A program made the position numbers and the translations under genes. Below, one piece after another: positions 56,627 to 64,000 of a stretch of DNA of 64,000 nucleotides (position 1 is the stretch's first letter; each line of letters begins with the position of its first letter). The notes below the pieces were generated by a model. The model was given only the letters and a program-made list of their open reading frames with translations. It had not been told where the DNA came from and did not search any database. The DNA is from Pseudomonadota bacterium (GTDB taxonomy: Bacteria > Pseudomonadota > Gammaproteobacteria > UBA9214), in NCBI GenBank assembly GCA_041395565.1, contig JAWLAI010000002.1, positions 186,001-250,000 on the forward strand, written 5' to 3'.

Positions 56627-58936
56627 TTGGCCCAGGCACGGCGCAAAACGACTGATGTTCCCCGGATCACCCACCAGGTGACCCGCGGCCTGCGCGAGGG
56701 CGCGCTGCTGCTGCTCGGCACGCTCGGCATCTTCCTGCTGGTCTCGCTGGCCAGTTACCACCCGGCAGATCCCGGCTGGTCCAACAGCGGGGCGGTCACC
56801 CACATCAGCAATGCCGGTGGCCTGATCGGGGCGTGGCTGGCCGACGTGCTGCTCTACCTGCTCGGATTCCTGGCCTATCTGTTTCCCGTCATGATCGCCT
56901 ACAGCGGCTGGCTGGTTTACCGCGACCACAGCCCGACCGGCGGCATCGATCTGCACGTGCTCGCGGTGCGCTGGGCGGGTTTCCTGCTGACGGTCGGCGC
57001 CGGCTGCGGCCTGGCGGCGCTGGAAGCGGGCAATACCAACAGCGGCCTGCCGGCCGGCGCCGGCGGCGTCCTCGGCAAAGTGATCACCGGCGGCCTGATC
57101 GACGTGGTCAGCCCGGTCGGCACCATGTTGTTCCTGCTGGCCCTGTTCCTGACCGGGGTCACCCTGTTCACCGGCATATCGTGGCTGTCGGTCATGGATT
57201 TCATCGGCAAGCACACGCTGACCGCGGGCGACTTCCTGTATTACTACGGCGCGATGGTCCCGGAATACCTGGCGGCGCGGCGCGCGCGTAACGAGCGCAA
57301 GGAAGTGATAGAGACGGTGCAGCGGAAGCTGGCCGCCCGCAAACCGGTGCGGATCGAACCCGTCATCGAAAAGCCGCCCGTCAGCGATCGCAAGGAGCGC
57401 GAGCGCCAGGTCCCGCTGTTCGACCCGCCGGAAGACGGTGAACTGCCGCCGCTGTCGCTGCTGGACGAGCCGCGCGAATCCCAGGCGGGCTACTCGGAAG
57501 CTGCGCTGGAGGCGATGTCGCGCCTGGTCGAGATGAAACTGCTCGACTTCAACATCGAGGTGGAGGTCGTCGCCGTCAATCCAGGCCCGGTGATCACGCG
57601 CTTCGAGCTGGATCTCGGCCCCGGGGTCAAGGTCAGCCAGATCACCAACCTGGCCAAGGACATCGCGCGCGCGCTGTCCGCGATCAGCGTGCGCGTGGTC
57701 GAGGTCATCCCGGGCAAATCGGTGATCGGGCTGGAGATCCCCAACGAAAACCGCGCCATCATCACGCTGGGCGAGATCCTGAACACGCGCGAATACGATG
57801 ACTCGTCCTCGCCGCTGACCCTGGCGCTGGGCAAGGATATCAGCGGCGTGCCGGTGGTGGTGGACCTGGCGAAGATGCCGCACCTGCTGGTGGCCGGCAC
57901 CACCGGCTCCGGCAAATCGGTCGGCATCAACGCCATGGTACTGAGTCTGCTGTTCAAGACCCTGCCGAAGGACGTGCGCCTGATCATGATCGATCCGAAG
58001 ATGCTCGAACTTTCGGTGTACGAGGGCATCCCGCACCTGCTCACCCCGGTGGTCACCGACATGAACGACGCCGCCAATGCGCTGCGCTGGTGCGTCGGCG
58101 AGATGGAACGGCGCTACCGCCTGATGGCCGCGCTCGGAGTGCGCAACATCGCGAGCTACAACCGCAAGGTCAGGGAGGCCATCGAGGCGGACGAACCCAT
58201 CGAGGACCCGCTGTTCAATCCCGAGGAGGCGCTGGAAGGTACCGAGCACCCGACGCTGGAGACGCTGCCCTACATCGTGATCATCATCGACGAGCTCGCC
58301 GACATGATGATGGTGGTGGGCAAGAAGGTCGAGGAACTGATCGCGCGTCTGGCGCAGAAGGCGCGTGCGGCCGGGGTGCATCTCATCCTCGCCACCCAGC
58401 GGCCCTCGGTCGATGTCATCACCGGCCTGATCAAGGCCAATATCCCGACCCGCATCGCCTTCCAGGTTTCGTCCAAGATCGACTCGCGCACCATCCTCGA
58501 CCAGATGGGCGCCGAGCAGCTGCTCGGGCACGGCGACATGCTCTATGTCGCGCCCGGTACCAGCGTCCCGGTCCGGGTGCACGGCGCCTTCGTGTCCGAC
58601 CAGGAGGTGCACAAGGTCACCGCGCACCTCAAGGGTCGCTCCGAGCCGGAGTACCTGATCGATATTCTGGAGATGCCCAGCGAGCCGGTCCCCGGGCTGT
58701 CACCGGCCAACGGCGGCGGTACCGGCGACGACACCGAATCCGACCCGCTCTACGACCAGGCCGTGATGATCGTGACCCAGACCCGCAAGGCCTCGATCTC
58801 CGGTGTCCAGCGCCGGCTCAAGATCGGCTACAACCGCGCCGCGCGCATGATTGAACATATGGAGGAAACCGGTGTCGTAGGCCCCATGGAAACCAACGGC
58901 AGCCGCCAGGTGCTGGCGCCGCCGCCGCCCGACTGA
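56627..58936 (+). CDS. ftsK: DNA translocase FtsK
   Basis: Septal DNA pump that moves chromosome termini and activates XerCD, 769 residues; short compared with E. coli because the long Pro/Gln linker is reduced to about 60 residues. Four N-terminal membrane helices (about 24-45, 70-95, 110-130, 165-190) are followed by the motor with Walker A AGTTGSGKSVGIN and Walker B YIVIIIDELADMMM. A gamma domain YDQAVMIVTQTRKASISGVQ reads KOPS. A TTG at 56627 is the apparent start. Confidence 0.95.
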   Translation: MAQARRKTTDVPRITHQVTRGLREGALLLLGTLGIFLLVSLASYHPADPGWSNSGAVTHISNAGGLIGAWLADVLLYLLGFLAYLFPVMIAYSGWLVYRDHSPTGGIDLHVLAVRWAGFLLTVGAGCGLAALEAGNTNSGLPAGAGGVLGKVITGGLIDVVSPVGTMLFLLALFLTGVTLFTGISWLSVMDFIGKHTLTAGDFLYYYGAMVPEYLAARRARNERKEVIETVQRKLAARKPVRIEPVIEKPPVSDRKERERQVPLFDPPEDGELPPLSLLDEPRESQAGYSEAALEAMSRLVEMKLLDFNIEVEVVAVNPGPVITRFELDLGPGVKVSQITNLAKDIARALSAISVRVVEVIPGKSVIGLEIPNENRAIITLGEILNTREYDDSSSPLTLALGKDISGVPVVVDLAKMPHLLVAGTTGSGKSVGINAMVLSLLFKTLPKDVRLIMIDPKMLELSVYEGIPHLLTPVVTDMNDAANALRWCVGEMERRYRLMAALGVRNIASYNRKVREAIEADEPIEDPLFNPEEALEGTEHPTLETLPYIVIIIDELADMMMVVGKKVEELIARLAQKARAAGVHLILATQRPSVDVITGLIKANIPTRIAFQVSSKIDSRTILDQMGAEQLLGHGDMLYVAPGTSVPVRVHGAFVSDQEVHKVTAHLKGRSEPEYLIDILEMPSEPVPGLSPANGGGTGDDTESDPLYDQAVMIVTQTRKASISGVQRRLKIGYNRAARMIEHMEETGVVGPMETNGSRQVLAPPPPD

Positions 58937-58943
58937 GGGACTC

Positions 58944-59561
58944 ATGCCCATCCGTCTGATCAAGGTCCTGTGCACGGCCCTGCTGTGCCTGGCCACGCCG
59001 GTGCTGGCGGGAACAACACCGGCGTACGTGGAGCGTTTCTTCAGCGATCTGGTCACCCTGCAGGCCGATTTCGACCAACTGGTGGTCGACAGCAGCGCCC
59101 GGACCGTCCAGTCGTCACGCGGCCAGCTTTGGATCATGCGTCCGGGGCGCTTCCGCTGGGATTATCTCGCCCCGTACAAGCAGCAACTCGTTGCCGATGG
59201 CGAGCGGGTCTGGTCGTATGACGAGGACCTGGAACAGGTCACTGTGCAGCCTGCGAACGAGGTGCTGACCGCGACCCCCGCGATGCTGCTCAGCGGCAGC
59301 CGGCCACTGGCCGAGGCATTCACCATCGAGGAAGTGGCGAACGGGCAGGTGCGGCTCACCCCGCGCACGGACGACAGCAACATCACCACGCTCACGCTCG
59401 CCTTTGCCGACGGCGTGCTGTCCCGCATCGAGGCGCACGACAGCTTTGGCAACACCACGACCTTCAGCTTCAGCAACGTGGTCCGCAACCCGCCGCTCGG
59501 AAAGGAACTCTTCCACTTCGAGCCGCCGCCCGGGGCGGATGTGGTGGGAGCAACCGACTGA
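58944..59561 (+). CDS. lolA: Outer-membrane lipoprotein carrier LolA
   Basis: Periplasmic chaperone of 205 residues that ferries lipoproteins to LolB. Signal peptide LCTALLCLATPVLAG, then FFSDLVTLQADFDQLV and SRGQLWIMRPGRFRWDY, the conserved LolA core with Arg and Trp, and NTTTFSFSNVVRNPPL near the end. It starts seven bases after ftsK and 12 bp before rarA, the standard ftsK-lolA-rarA-serS order. Confidence 0.95.
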   Translation: MPIRLIKVLCTALLCLATPVLAGTTPAYVERFFSDLVTLQADFDQLVVDSSARTVQSSRGQLWIMRPGRFRWDYLAPYKQQLVADGERVWSYDEDLEQVTVQPANEVLTATPAMLLSGSRPLAEAFTIEEVANGQVRLTPRTDDSNITTLTLAFADGVLSRIEAHDSFGNTTTFSFSNVVRNPPLGKELFHFEPPPGADVVGATD

Positions 59562-59573
59562 CGCCACGCGCGT

Positions 59574-60896
59574 ATGCCGGATCACGCCGTTGCACCCTAC
59601 CGGCCCCTGGCCGACCGCATGCGACCGCGCAACCTGGCCGCTTTCACCGGCCAGCCGCATATCCTCGGTCCGGGCAAGCCGCTGCAGCGCGCCATCGAGG
59701 AGGGCAATCTGCACTCCATGGTGCTGTGGGGCCCGCCGGGCACCGGCAAGACCACCCTGGCACGGTTGCTGGCCGAGCAGTCCAACGCACAATTCCTCAC
59801 CCTGTCGGCGGTGCTCGCGGGGGTGAAGGAAATACGGGCCGCCGTCGCCACGGCGCAGGAACTGCGCGAGCGGGATGGGCGGCCGACCATCCTGTTCGTG
59901 GACGAGGCGCACCGCTTCAACAAGTCCCAGCAGGACGCCTTCCTGCCTTACGTGGAGGATGGCACGGTCATCTTCATCGGGGCGACCACCGAGAACCCGT
60001 CGTTTGAACTGAACCGCGCGCTGCTCTCGCGGGTGCGTACCTACGTGCTCAGACGACTCGAACCCGCTGCCCTGCGCGCCATCATCGACACGGCGCTCGC
60101 CGATCCCGTGCATGGACTGGGCACGCGCCGGCTGTCGATTCCGGGTGACTGGCTCGACCGCTTGGCCGTGGCCGCCGACGGCGACGCGCGGCGTGCACTG
60201 AACCTGCTGGAGATCGCCGCGGATCTGGCCGCGACGGAAGACGGCGTGGCGGTCATACCCGAGGGTGTGTTTGCCGAGGTCATCAGCGGCGGTACCCGGC
60301 GCTTCGACAAGGGCGGGGACGACTTCTACGACCAGATCTCCGCGCTGCACAAGTCGGTACGCGGCTCCAGCCCCGACGCGGCGCTGTACTGGCTGGTGCG
60401 CATGCTGGACGGTGGCTGCGACCCGCTCTATCTCGCCAGGCGCATCGTGCGCATGGCATCCGAGGATATCGGCAACGCGGATCCGCGTGCGCTCACGCTG
60501 TGCCTGAATGCCTGGGACGTGCAGGAGCGCCTGGGCAGCCCCGAAGGCGAACTGGCGCTGGCCCAGGCGGTGCTGTACCTGGCCTGCGCACCCAAGAGCA
60601 ATGCCGTGTACACGGCCTACAATACGGCACGCGGCGACATCGGCAGGACCGGCTCGCTGGAGGTGCCGGTGCACCTGCGCAACGCACCGACCCGGCTCAT
60701 GAAGGAACTCGGCTATGGCCGGGAATACCGTTACGCGCATGACGAACCGGAGGCCTACGCGGCCGGTGAATGCTACTTCCCGGAAGGCATGGGGACGCCG
60801 AACTACTACCGACCCGTGCCGCGCGGCCTGGAGATCAAGCTCGCCGAGAAGCTCGCCCACCTGCGCGAGTTGGACCGCCGGCAGGCGAAGAAATGA
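59574..60896 (+). CDS. rarA: Replication-associated recombination protein RarA
   Basis: AAA+ ATPase of 440 residues related to clamp-loader and RuvB proteins, acting at stalled forks. PLADRMRPRNLAAFTGQPHI leads to Walker A WGPPGTGKTTLAR, Walker B ILFVDEAHRFNKSQQDAFLP, sensor 1 FIGATTENPSFELN and the tetramer domain RGSSPDAALYWLVRML. It is immediately downstream of lolA. In E. coli serS follows; here crcB and DUF190 are inserted first. Confidence 0.95.
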   Translation: MPDHAVAPYRPLADRMRPRNLAAFTGQPHILGPGKPLQRAIEEGNLHSMVLWGPPGTGKTTLARLLAEQSNAQFLTLSAVLAGVKEIRAAVATAQELRERDGRPTILFVDEAHRFNKSQQDAFLPYVEDGTVIFIGATTENPSFELNRALLSRVRTYVLRRLEPAALRAIIDTALADPVHGLGTRRLSIPGDWLDRLAVAADGDARRALNLLEIAADLAATEDGVAVIPEGVFAEVISGGTRRFDKGGDDFYDQISALHKSVRGSSPDAALYWLVRMLDGGCDPLYLARRIVRMASEDIGNADPRALTLCLNAWDVQERLGSPEGELALAQAVLYLACAPKSNAVYTAYNTARGDIGRTGSLEVPVHLRNAPTRLMKELGYGREYRYAHDEPEAYAAGECYFPEGMGTPNYYRPVPRGLEIKLAEKLAHLRELDRRQAKK

Positions 60897-61253
60897 CGGC
60901 CCGCGCCAAGGCGCAAATACGCCAAGGCTAGCGCCCCAGCGGATACAGCGCACCCAGGTAACAGAGAGGATCCGCTGATTGATACGTCAGTGCGAGGAAC
61001 GACGTTCCGCAGCAAGCGCCAGTCAGTCGATGCCATAGTGGGGATTGCACCGCTGCAATCGCAGAGACGGGTTAATCAGATGTTCCACAATCATTTGCGC
61101 CTGAATTCAGTTGCGTGTTCGATCCCGCCAGCATTGATCAGCCGCTGTGATCGCTGTGGTAAATCGTTTATTCCGGCCTGGGTCCTGAAATTTCCGGCGT
61201 GCCTGCATGCCGCCCAGGAGGTACCATAGCGCCATGAATCAGGTCGCGCGGAC
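60897..61253. other. Non-coding gap with decayed repeat sequence
   Basis: This 357-bp gap has no convincing gene. It starts with two direct copies of CGCCAAGGC (60904-60912, 60920-60928). A decayed copy of the dispersed element follows from about 60985 (CGTCAGTGCGAGGAACGACG), ending with a seven-bp hairpin GATTGCA/TGCAATC at 61043-61060. The last part holds AGGAGG at 61216-61221 and the mini-ORF before crcB. I looked for a fluoride riboswitch and found none. Confidence 0.5.
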
Positions 61254-61257
61254 ATGA
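61234..61257 (+). CDS. Seven-codon upstream ORF overlapping crcB
   Basis: ATG AAT CAG GTC GCG CGG ACA TGA encodes MNQVART and stops inside the crcB start codon region (ATGA overlap). AGGAGG lies 12 bases before its ATG, while crcB itself has no good ribosome site, so translation of crcB may be coupled to it. It could also be a chance duplicate of the crcB start, which also reads MNQ. Confidence 0.3.
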   Translation: MNQVART

Positions 61258-61628
61258 ACCAGCTGCTCGCCATCGCCGCCGGCGGTGCGCTCGGGGCGCT
61301 GCTGCGTTACTGGACCTCGGTGTCGGTGCACGGCCGCTTCGGCACGGCCTTTCCCTGGGGCACCCTGACGGTGAATGTCCTCGGCAGCCTGCTCATGGGC
61401 TTCCTCTATATCTGGCTCATCGAACGCACGGCCGCCGCTCCCGCGCTGCGCGCCTTCCTCATGATCGGCCTGCTCGGCGCCTTCACGACGTTCTCGACCT
61501 TTTCCATCGAAACCCTCAACCTGCTGGAGACCGGCCAGGCGGGCAGGGCGCTGGCCAACGTCCTGGTCAGCGTGATTGTCTGCATTTTCGCCGCCGGCCT
61601 CGGCGTCTTCGCTGCGAGGCAGTTATGA
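61254..61628 (+). CDS. crcB: Fluoride exporter CrcB (Fluc channel)
   Basis: Dual-topology fluoride channel of 124 residues with four membrane helices. AAGGALGALLRYWTS, FPWGTLTVNVLGSLLMGFL with the conserved Asn, and GLLGAFTTFSTFSIETL with the Phe box and sodium-site Thr are diagnostic. It is overlapped at its end by the DUF190 gene (ATGA), a frequent CrcB partner. No fluoride riboswitch was recognised upstream. Confidence 0.95.
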   Translation: MNQLLAIAAGGALGALLRYWTSVSVHGRFGTAFPWGTLTVNVLGSLLMGFLYIWLIERTAAAPALRAFLMIGLLGAFTTFSTFSIETLNLLETGQAGRALANVLVSVIVCIFAAGLGVFAARQL

Positions 61629-61930
61629 AACAGCTCGATGTCATCTTCGTCCATGTGTATCTGACCGAGGGGGAGGGACGCCTCACCGCTTTGCTGAAAT
61701 GCCTGCATGACGAAGCCAAGGTCAGGGGCGTGACCGTGCTGCGCGGCATCAGCGGCTTTGGCCGATCCGGTAAACTGCACTCGTCCAGCCTGCTGGACAT
61801 GTCGCTGGACCTGCCGCTGGTCGTGGAATTCTTCGACGAGCCGCACAAGCTCGAACGGATCATGGCGCATATCGGCAAGGAAATCGAACCCGGACATGTC
61901 GTGAGCTGGCCGGCGACGCTGTATGTATAA
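61625..61930 (+). CDS. DUF190 protein
   Basis: A 101-residue soluble protein of the DUF190 (PII-like) family. LHDEAKVRGVTVLRGISGFGRSG is the conserved core; LPLVVEFFDEPHKLERIM forms the second half. It often accompanies crcB, and the ATGA overlap here suggests coupled synthesis and a role in fluoride-related or signalling function. Exact activity unknown. Confidence 0.9.
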   Translation: MKQLDVIFVHVYLTEGEGRLTALLKCLHDEAKVRGVTVLRGISGFGRSGKLHSSSLLDMSLDLPLVVEFFDEPHKLERIMAHIGKEIEPGHVVSWPATLYV

Positions 61931-61962
61931 CCCGGGTGCTCCGGCAAGCCACCGTTACAGAT

Positions 61963-61998
61963 CCCATCTCATAATCCCGCACGGGATTATGAGATGGG
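61963..61998. repeat. Perfect 36-bp palindrome, dispersed repeat
   Basis: Two 17-base arms, CCCATCTCATAATCCCG and its exact reverse complement, flank a central CA. It follows DUF190 and could act as a terminator hairpin, although only a short T stretch (GGGTTTAG) follows. A partial copy, with the core ATCCCG/CGGGAT kept and the left arm lost, lies at 63655-63684 behind serS. Confidence 0.75.
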
Positions 61999-62051
61999 TT
62001 TAGCGTCTCTAATAGGGGATCAGTAACCCCCCCCGCCTTCAGGCGGCAAAT

Positions 62052-62129
62052 CGTCATGCCGGCGTATGCCGGCAGCCAGAGAGACTGCTCCATGGGTAGA
62101 TCTGGATTGCGGCCTGCGCCGCAATGACG
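62052..62129. repeat. Dispersed element with CGTCAT/ATGACG ends and two hairpins
   Basis: Outer ends CGTCAT (62052-62057) and ATGACG (62124-62129) are inverted. Inside are two hairpins: TGCCGGC-gtat-GCCGGCA at 62057-62074 and ATTGCGGC-ctgc-GCCGCAAT at 62106-62125. It shares its ends with the element at 6951-7070, so both belong to one repeat family. Confidence 0.6.
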
Positions 62130-62252
62130 GGGACCTTCATACAGGCGTATGGGCAAGTGCGGTGCACGGGGAGCGTGGAACGCCAGCGGAGTTGTATGTC
62201 GGGGCAATCGGCCGGGTGGCCGATCGATCCGGCTTTCAGCCGTAACCTGAAG

Positions 62253-62272
62253 CCACCGGCTTTAGCCGGTGG
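62253..62272. repeat. CCACCGGCT/AGCCGGTGG hairpin
   Basis: Two nine-base arms separated by TT, 86 bases before serS. This CCGGTGG-type palindrome is a familiar short dispersed repeat. A weaker related hairpin, CGGCT-ttc-AGCCG, lies at 62230-62242. No T run follows, so a terminator role is unlikely. Confidence 0.6.
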
Positions 62273-62358
62273 AGTATTCACCCATTCGCCAGCCTGCCGG
62301 CTCCTGCATTACAATCCCGCTCCAGCAGCACAACCCGACAACGCCGAAAAGGACTGCC

Positions 62359-63636
62359 ATGCTCGATCCCCGACTCCTGCGCACCGAACTCGAGACCGTC
62401 GCGAGGCAACTGGCCCGGCGTGGTTACACCCTGGACACGGCAGCGCTGCAGGCGCTGGAGGCACGCCGCAAGGCGCTCCAGGTGCGGACCCAGGAATTGC
62501 AGGCTGAGCGCAATGCCCGCTCCAAGGGCATCGGCAAGGCCAAGGCGGCGGGCGCGGATATCGCACCGCTGCTGCAGGAGGTCGAGGGCCTGGGCGCGCA
62601 GCTCAAGGCGGCCGAGGACGCGCTGGCAGCGCTGCAGGAGGAGCTCAACGCCATCCTGCTGGAGATTCCCAACATACCGCACGACTCCGTTCCGGAGGGC
62701 AGGGGCGAGGAGGACAATCCCGAGCTCCGGCGCTGGGGCGAACCGACGGCCTTCGATTTCGAGCCGCAGGACCATGTCGACCTCGGCGAGCGGCTGGGCC
62801 TGCTGGATTTCGAGACCGCCGCGAAGCTCACCGGGTCGCGTTTCGCCGTGATCCAGGGTCTGCTCGCGCGGCTGCACCGTGCACTGATCCAGTTCATGCT
62901 CGACACCCATACCCGTGCGCACGGCTACCGCGAGGTATATGTTCCCTACCTGGTGAACGCCGATAGCCTGCGCGGCACCGGCCAGCTGCCCAAATTCGAG
63001 GCAGACCTGTTCCGCACCGCCGGCGAACAGGCGTACTACCTGATACCGACGGCGGAGGTGCCGGTCACGAATCTGGTGCGTGATGAAATCATCGACGCCG
63101 CCGCGTTGCCGCTGCGGTTGACCGCGCACACCCCGTGCTTCCGTTCCGAGGCCGGGTCCTATGGCAAGGACACGCGCGGCATGATCCGCCAGCACCAATT
63201 CGAGAAGGTGGAAATGGTCCAGCTGGTGCGGCCGCAGGATTCCTGGGCCGCCCTGGAGGAACTCACCGGTCACGCCGAGGCCATCCTGCAGCAGCTCGAG
63301 CTGCCCTACCGGGTGGTCGCGCTGTGCACGGGCGATATCGGCTTCTCCGCCGCGAAGACCTACGATCTGGAGGTGTGGCTGCCGGGGCAGCAGAAATACC
63401 GCGAGATCTCCTCGTGCAGCAATTTCGAGGCGTTTCAGGCACGCCGCATGCAGGCGCGCTGGCGCAATCCCGAAACCGGCAAGCCGGAACTCCTGCACAC
63501 CCTGAACGGATCCGGACTGGCAGTGGGGCGCACACTGGTCGCGGTCATGGAAAACTACCAGCAGGCGGATGGCTCGATCCGCGTGCCCCCGGTGCTGCGG
63601 CCCTACATGGGCGATGTCACCGTCATCGGTGCCTGA
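62359..63636 (+). CDS. serS: Seryl-tRNA synthetase
   Basis: Class II aminoacyl-tRNA synthetase charging tRNA-Ser and tRNA-Sec, 425 residues. MLDPRLLRTELETVARQLARR starts the N-terminal coiled-coil arm (to about residue 100). Motif 2 is in PCFRSEAGSYGKDTRGMIRQ-HQFEKVE and motif 3 in LNGSGLAVGRTLVAVMENYQ. The ATG at 62359 follows AAGGA. It ends the ftsK-lolA-rarA-serS block, with repeats between it and DUF190. Confidence 0.97.
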   Translation: MLDPRLLRTELETVARQLARRGYTLDTAALQALEARRKALQVRTQELQAERNARSKGIGKAKAAGADIAPLLQEVEGLGAQLKAAEDALAALQEELNAILLEIPNIPHDSVPEGRGEEDNPELRRWGEPTAFDFEPQDHVDLGERLGLLDFETAAKLTGSRFAVIQGLLARLHRALIQFMLDTHTRAHGYREVYVPYLVNADSLRGTGQLPKFEADLFRTAGEQAYYLIPTAEVPVTNLVRDEIIDAAALPLRLTAHTPCFRSEAGSYGKDTRGMIRQHQFEKVEMVQLVRPQDSWAALEELTGHAEAILQQLELPYRVVALCTGDIGFSAAKTYDLEVWLPGQQKYREISSCSNFEAFQARRMQARWRNPETGKPELLHTLNGSGLAVGRTLVAVMENYQQADGSIRVPPVLRPYMGDVTVIGA

Positions 63637-63654
63637 GCCCCCGCGATCCCCGAG

Positions 63655-63684
63655 AATCCCGGTGCGGGATGATGAGATAGGTTC
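63655..63684. repeat. Decayed copy of the 36-bp palindrome
   Basis: AATCCCG-gtg-CGGGAT followed by GATGAGATAGGTT matches the right arm and centre of the palindrome at 61963-61998 with two substitutions; the left outer arm is missing. It reaches into the stop codon of the next gene on the minus strand. Confidence 0.5.
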
Positions 63685-63989
63685 TAGAAAATGCGGTAGC
63701 GGTTGTACGGCCGGTTGGTAAAGCGCAGCAGCTTGCCGGCGGCATCCTGCAGCAGCAGTCCCGACTGGTTGCGCAGGAAGGTGTAACGGGTCGCGGAGTT
63801 GGTCTTCGGGCTGTACAGGGTAACGACGTCGCTTTCGAGCGTGATGGCGCCATCGACGCTCAACTGGCCCTGCCGCAGACGAAAGCGGTTGCCGCGGATC
63901 TCCAGGATTTCACCGGACGTCCCGTACCAGCGTCCATCGAGCAGCGAAACGGCCGCGGGCAGTCCGCCGCCATACCAGTTGCCGGGCAT
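63684..63989 (-). CDS. Hypothetical protein, possibly continuing beyond the window
   Basis: A 101-residue protein from the ATG at 63989, made mostly of beta strands (SLLDGRWYGTSGEILEIRGNRFRLRQ, DGAITLESDVVTLYSPKT, RYTFLRNQSGLLLQD). I do not recognise the family. Only 11 bases precede this ATG and the frame is open to the window edge, so the true start, and perhaps a signal peptide, may lie outside. Convergent with serS. Confidence 0.55.
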   Translation of the reverse strand: MPGNWYGGGLPAAVSLLDGRWYGTSGEILEIRGNRFRLRQGQLSVDGAITLESDVVTLYSPKTNSATRYTFLRNQSGLLLQDAAGKLLRFTNRPYNRYRIF

Positions 63990-64000
63990 AAGGTTGCCGA

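Noticed and set aside
56552..58627. Open frame of 691 codons antisense to ftsK
   Set aside because: ftsK is unmistakable on the plus strand and the antisense frame shows no motif.
60904..60928. Two CGCCAAGGC direct repeats
   Set aside because: Only two copies with a seven-base gap; not enough for an iteron, CRISPR or tandem repeat.
60897..61253. Fluoride riboswitch before crcB
   Set aside because: I looked for the conserved pseudoknot sequence pattern and did not find it.

Overview
The window is GC-rich (by eye about two thirds G+C), densely coded chromosomal DNA from a gammaproteobacterium. The best guide is gene order. nagZ-hpt-MTIP-csiV-mfd resembles the Pseudomonas nagZ to mfd neighbourhood. 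nudJ-mnmA-hflD-(acnA)-purB matches the enterobacterial nudJ-mnmA-hflD-purB block. icd, then clpS-clpA-infA-aat-trxB-ftsK-lolA-rarA-serS, follows the E. coli clpS to serS order, with alanine dehydrogenase, crcB and DUF190 added. DsrE-like and rhodanese proteins and the arsenosugar-type genes would suit a Chromatiales or Acidiferrobacterales-like sulfur bacterium, but that is inference. I saw no tRNA, rRNA, CRISPR array, prophage or intact insertion sequence.

Layout. 1-6.2 kb: an ankyrin-repeat membrane protein, then a leftward export operon (membrane-fusion lipoprotein, ABC ATPase, ABC-2 permease, DUF1614), and a leftward group with a 2Fe-2S ferredoxin, a Nudix ADP-ribose hydrolase and a DUF6624-like protein. 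6.4-16 kb: a macrodomain protein, two OppBC-type permeases, nagZ, hpt, MTIP, csiV and mfd. As assembled, mfd is broken by about ten small indels within 650 bp, most likely sequence errors. 16-19 kb: an RND/MMPL exporter and a periplasmic DsrE-like protein.

19.5-27.7 kb is the most unusual part: ten co-directional genes with no gap above 26 bp. The first half looks biosynthetic (thermostable-haemolysin family protein, AMP-dependent ligase, haem-oxygenase-like putative diiron enzyme, periplasmic TPR protein, SDR). The second half is a two-component system plus an EfeO-type cupredoxin, an FTR1 iron permease and an outer-membrane-like protein. I read it as an iron-dependent lipid or acyl-derivative pathway that carries its own sensor and iron supply; the product is unknown.

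27.7-32 kb: a rhodanese, a divergent DAHP synthase and the agmatine-to-putrescine pair aguA/aguB. 32-39.5 kb: dusA (with an apparent ATT start) and a rightward arsenosugar-type operon (TVP38 membrane protein, FAD-disulfide reductase, ArsS radical SAM, ArsM methyltransferase, TIGR04283-like glycosyltransferase, DUF2064). 39.6-64 kb is mostly core metabolism and informational genes: purB, acnA, hflD, mnmA, nudJ, icd, the ClpSA/N-end-rule group, trxB, ald, ftsK, lolA, rarA, crcB and serS. Non-coding gaps near 7.0, 61.0, 62.0 and 63.7 kb carry dispersed palindromic repeats. The gene at 53.1-54.3 kb also carries a one-base frameshift.
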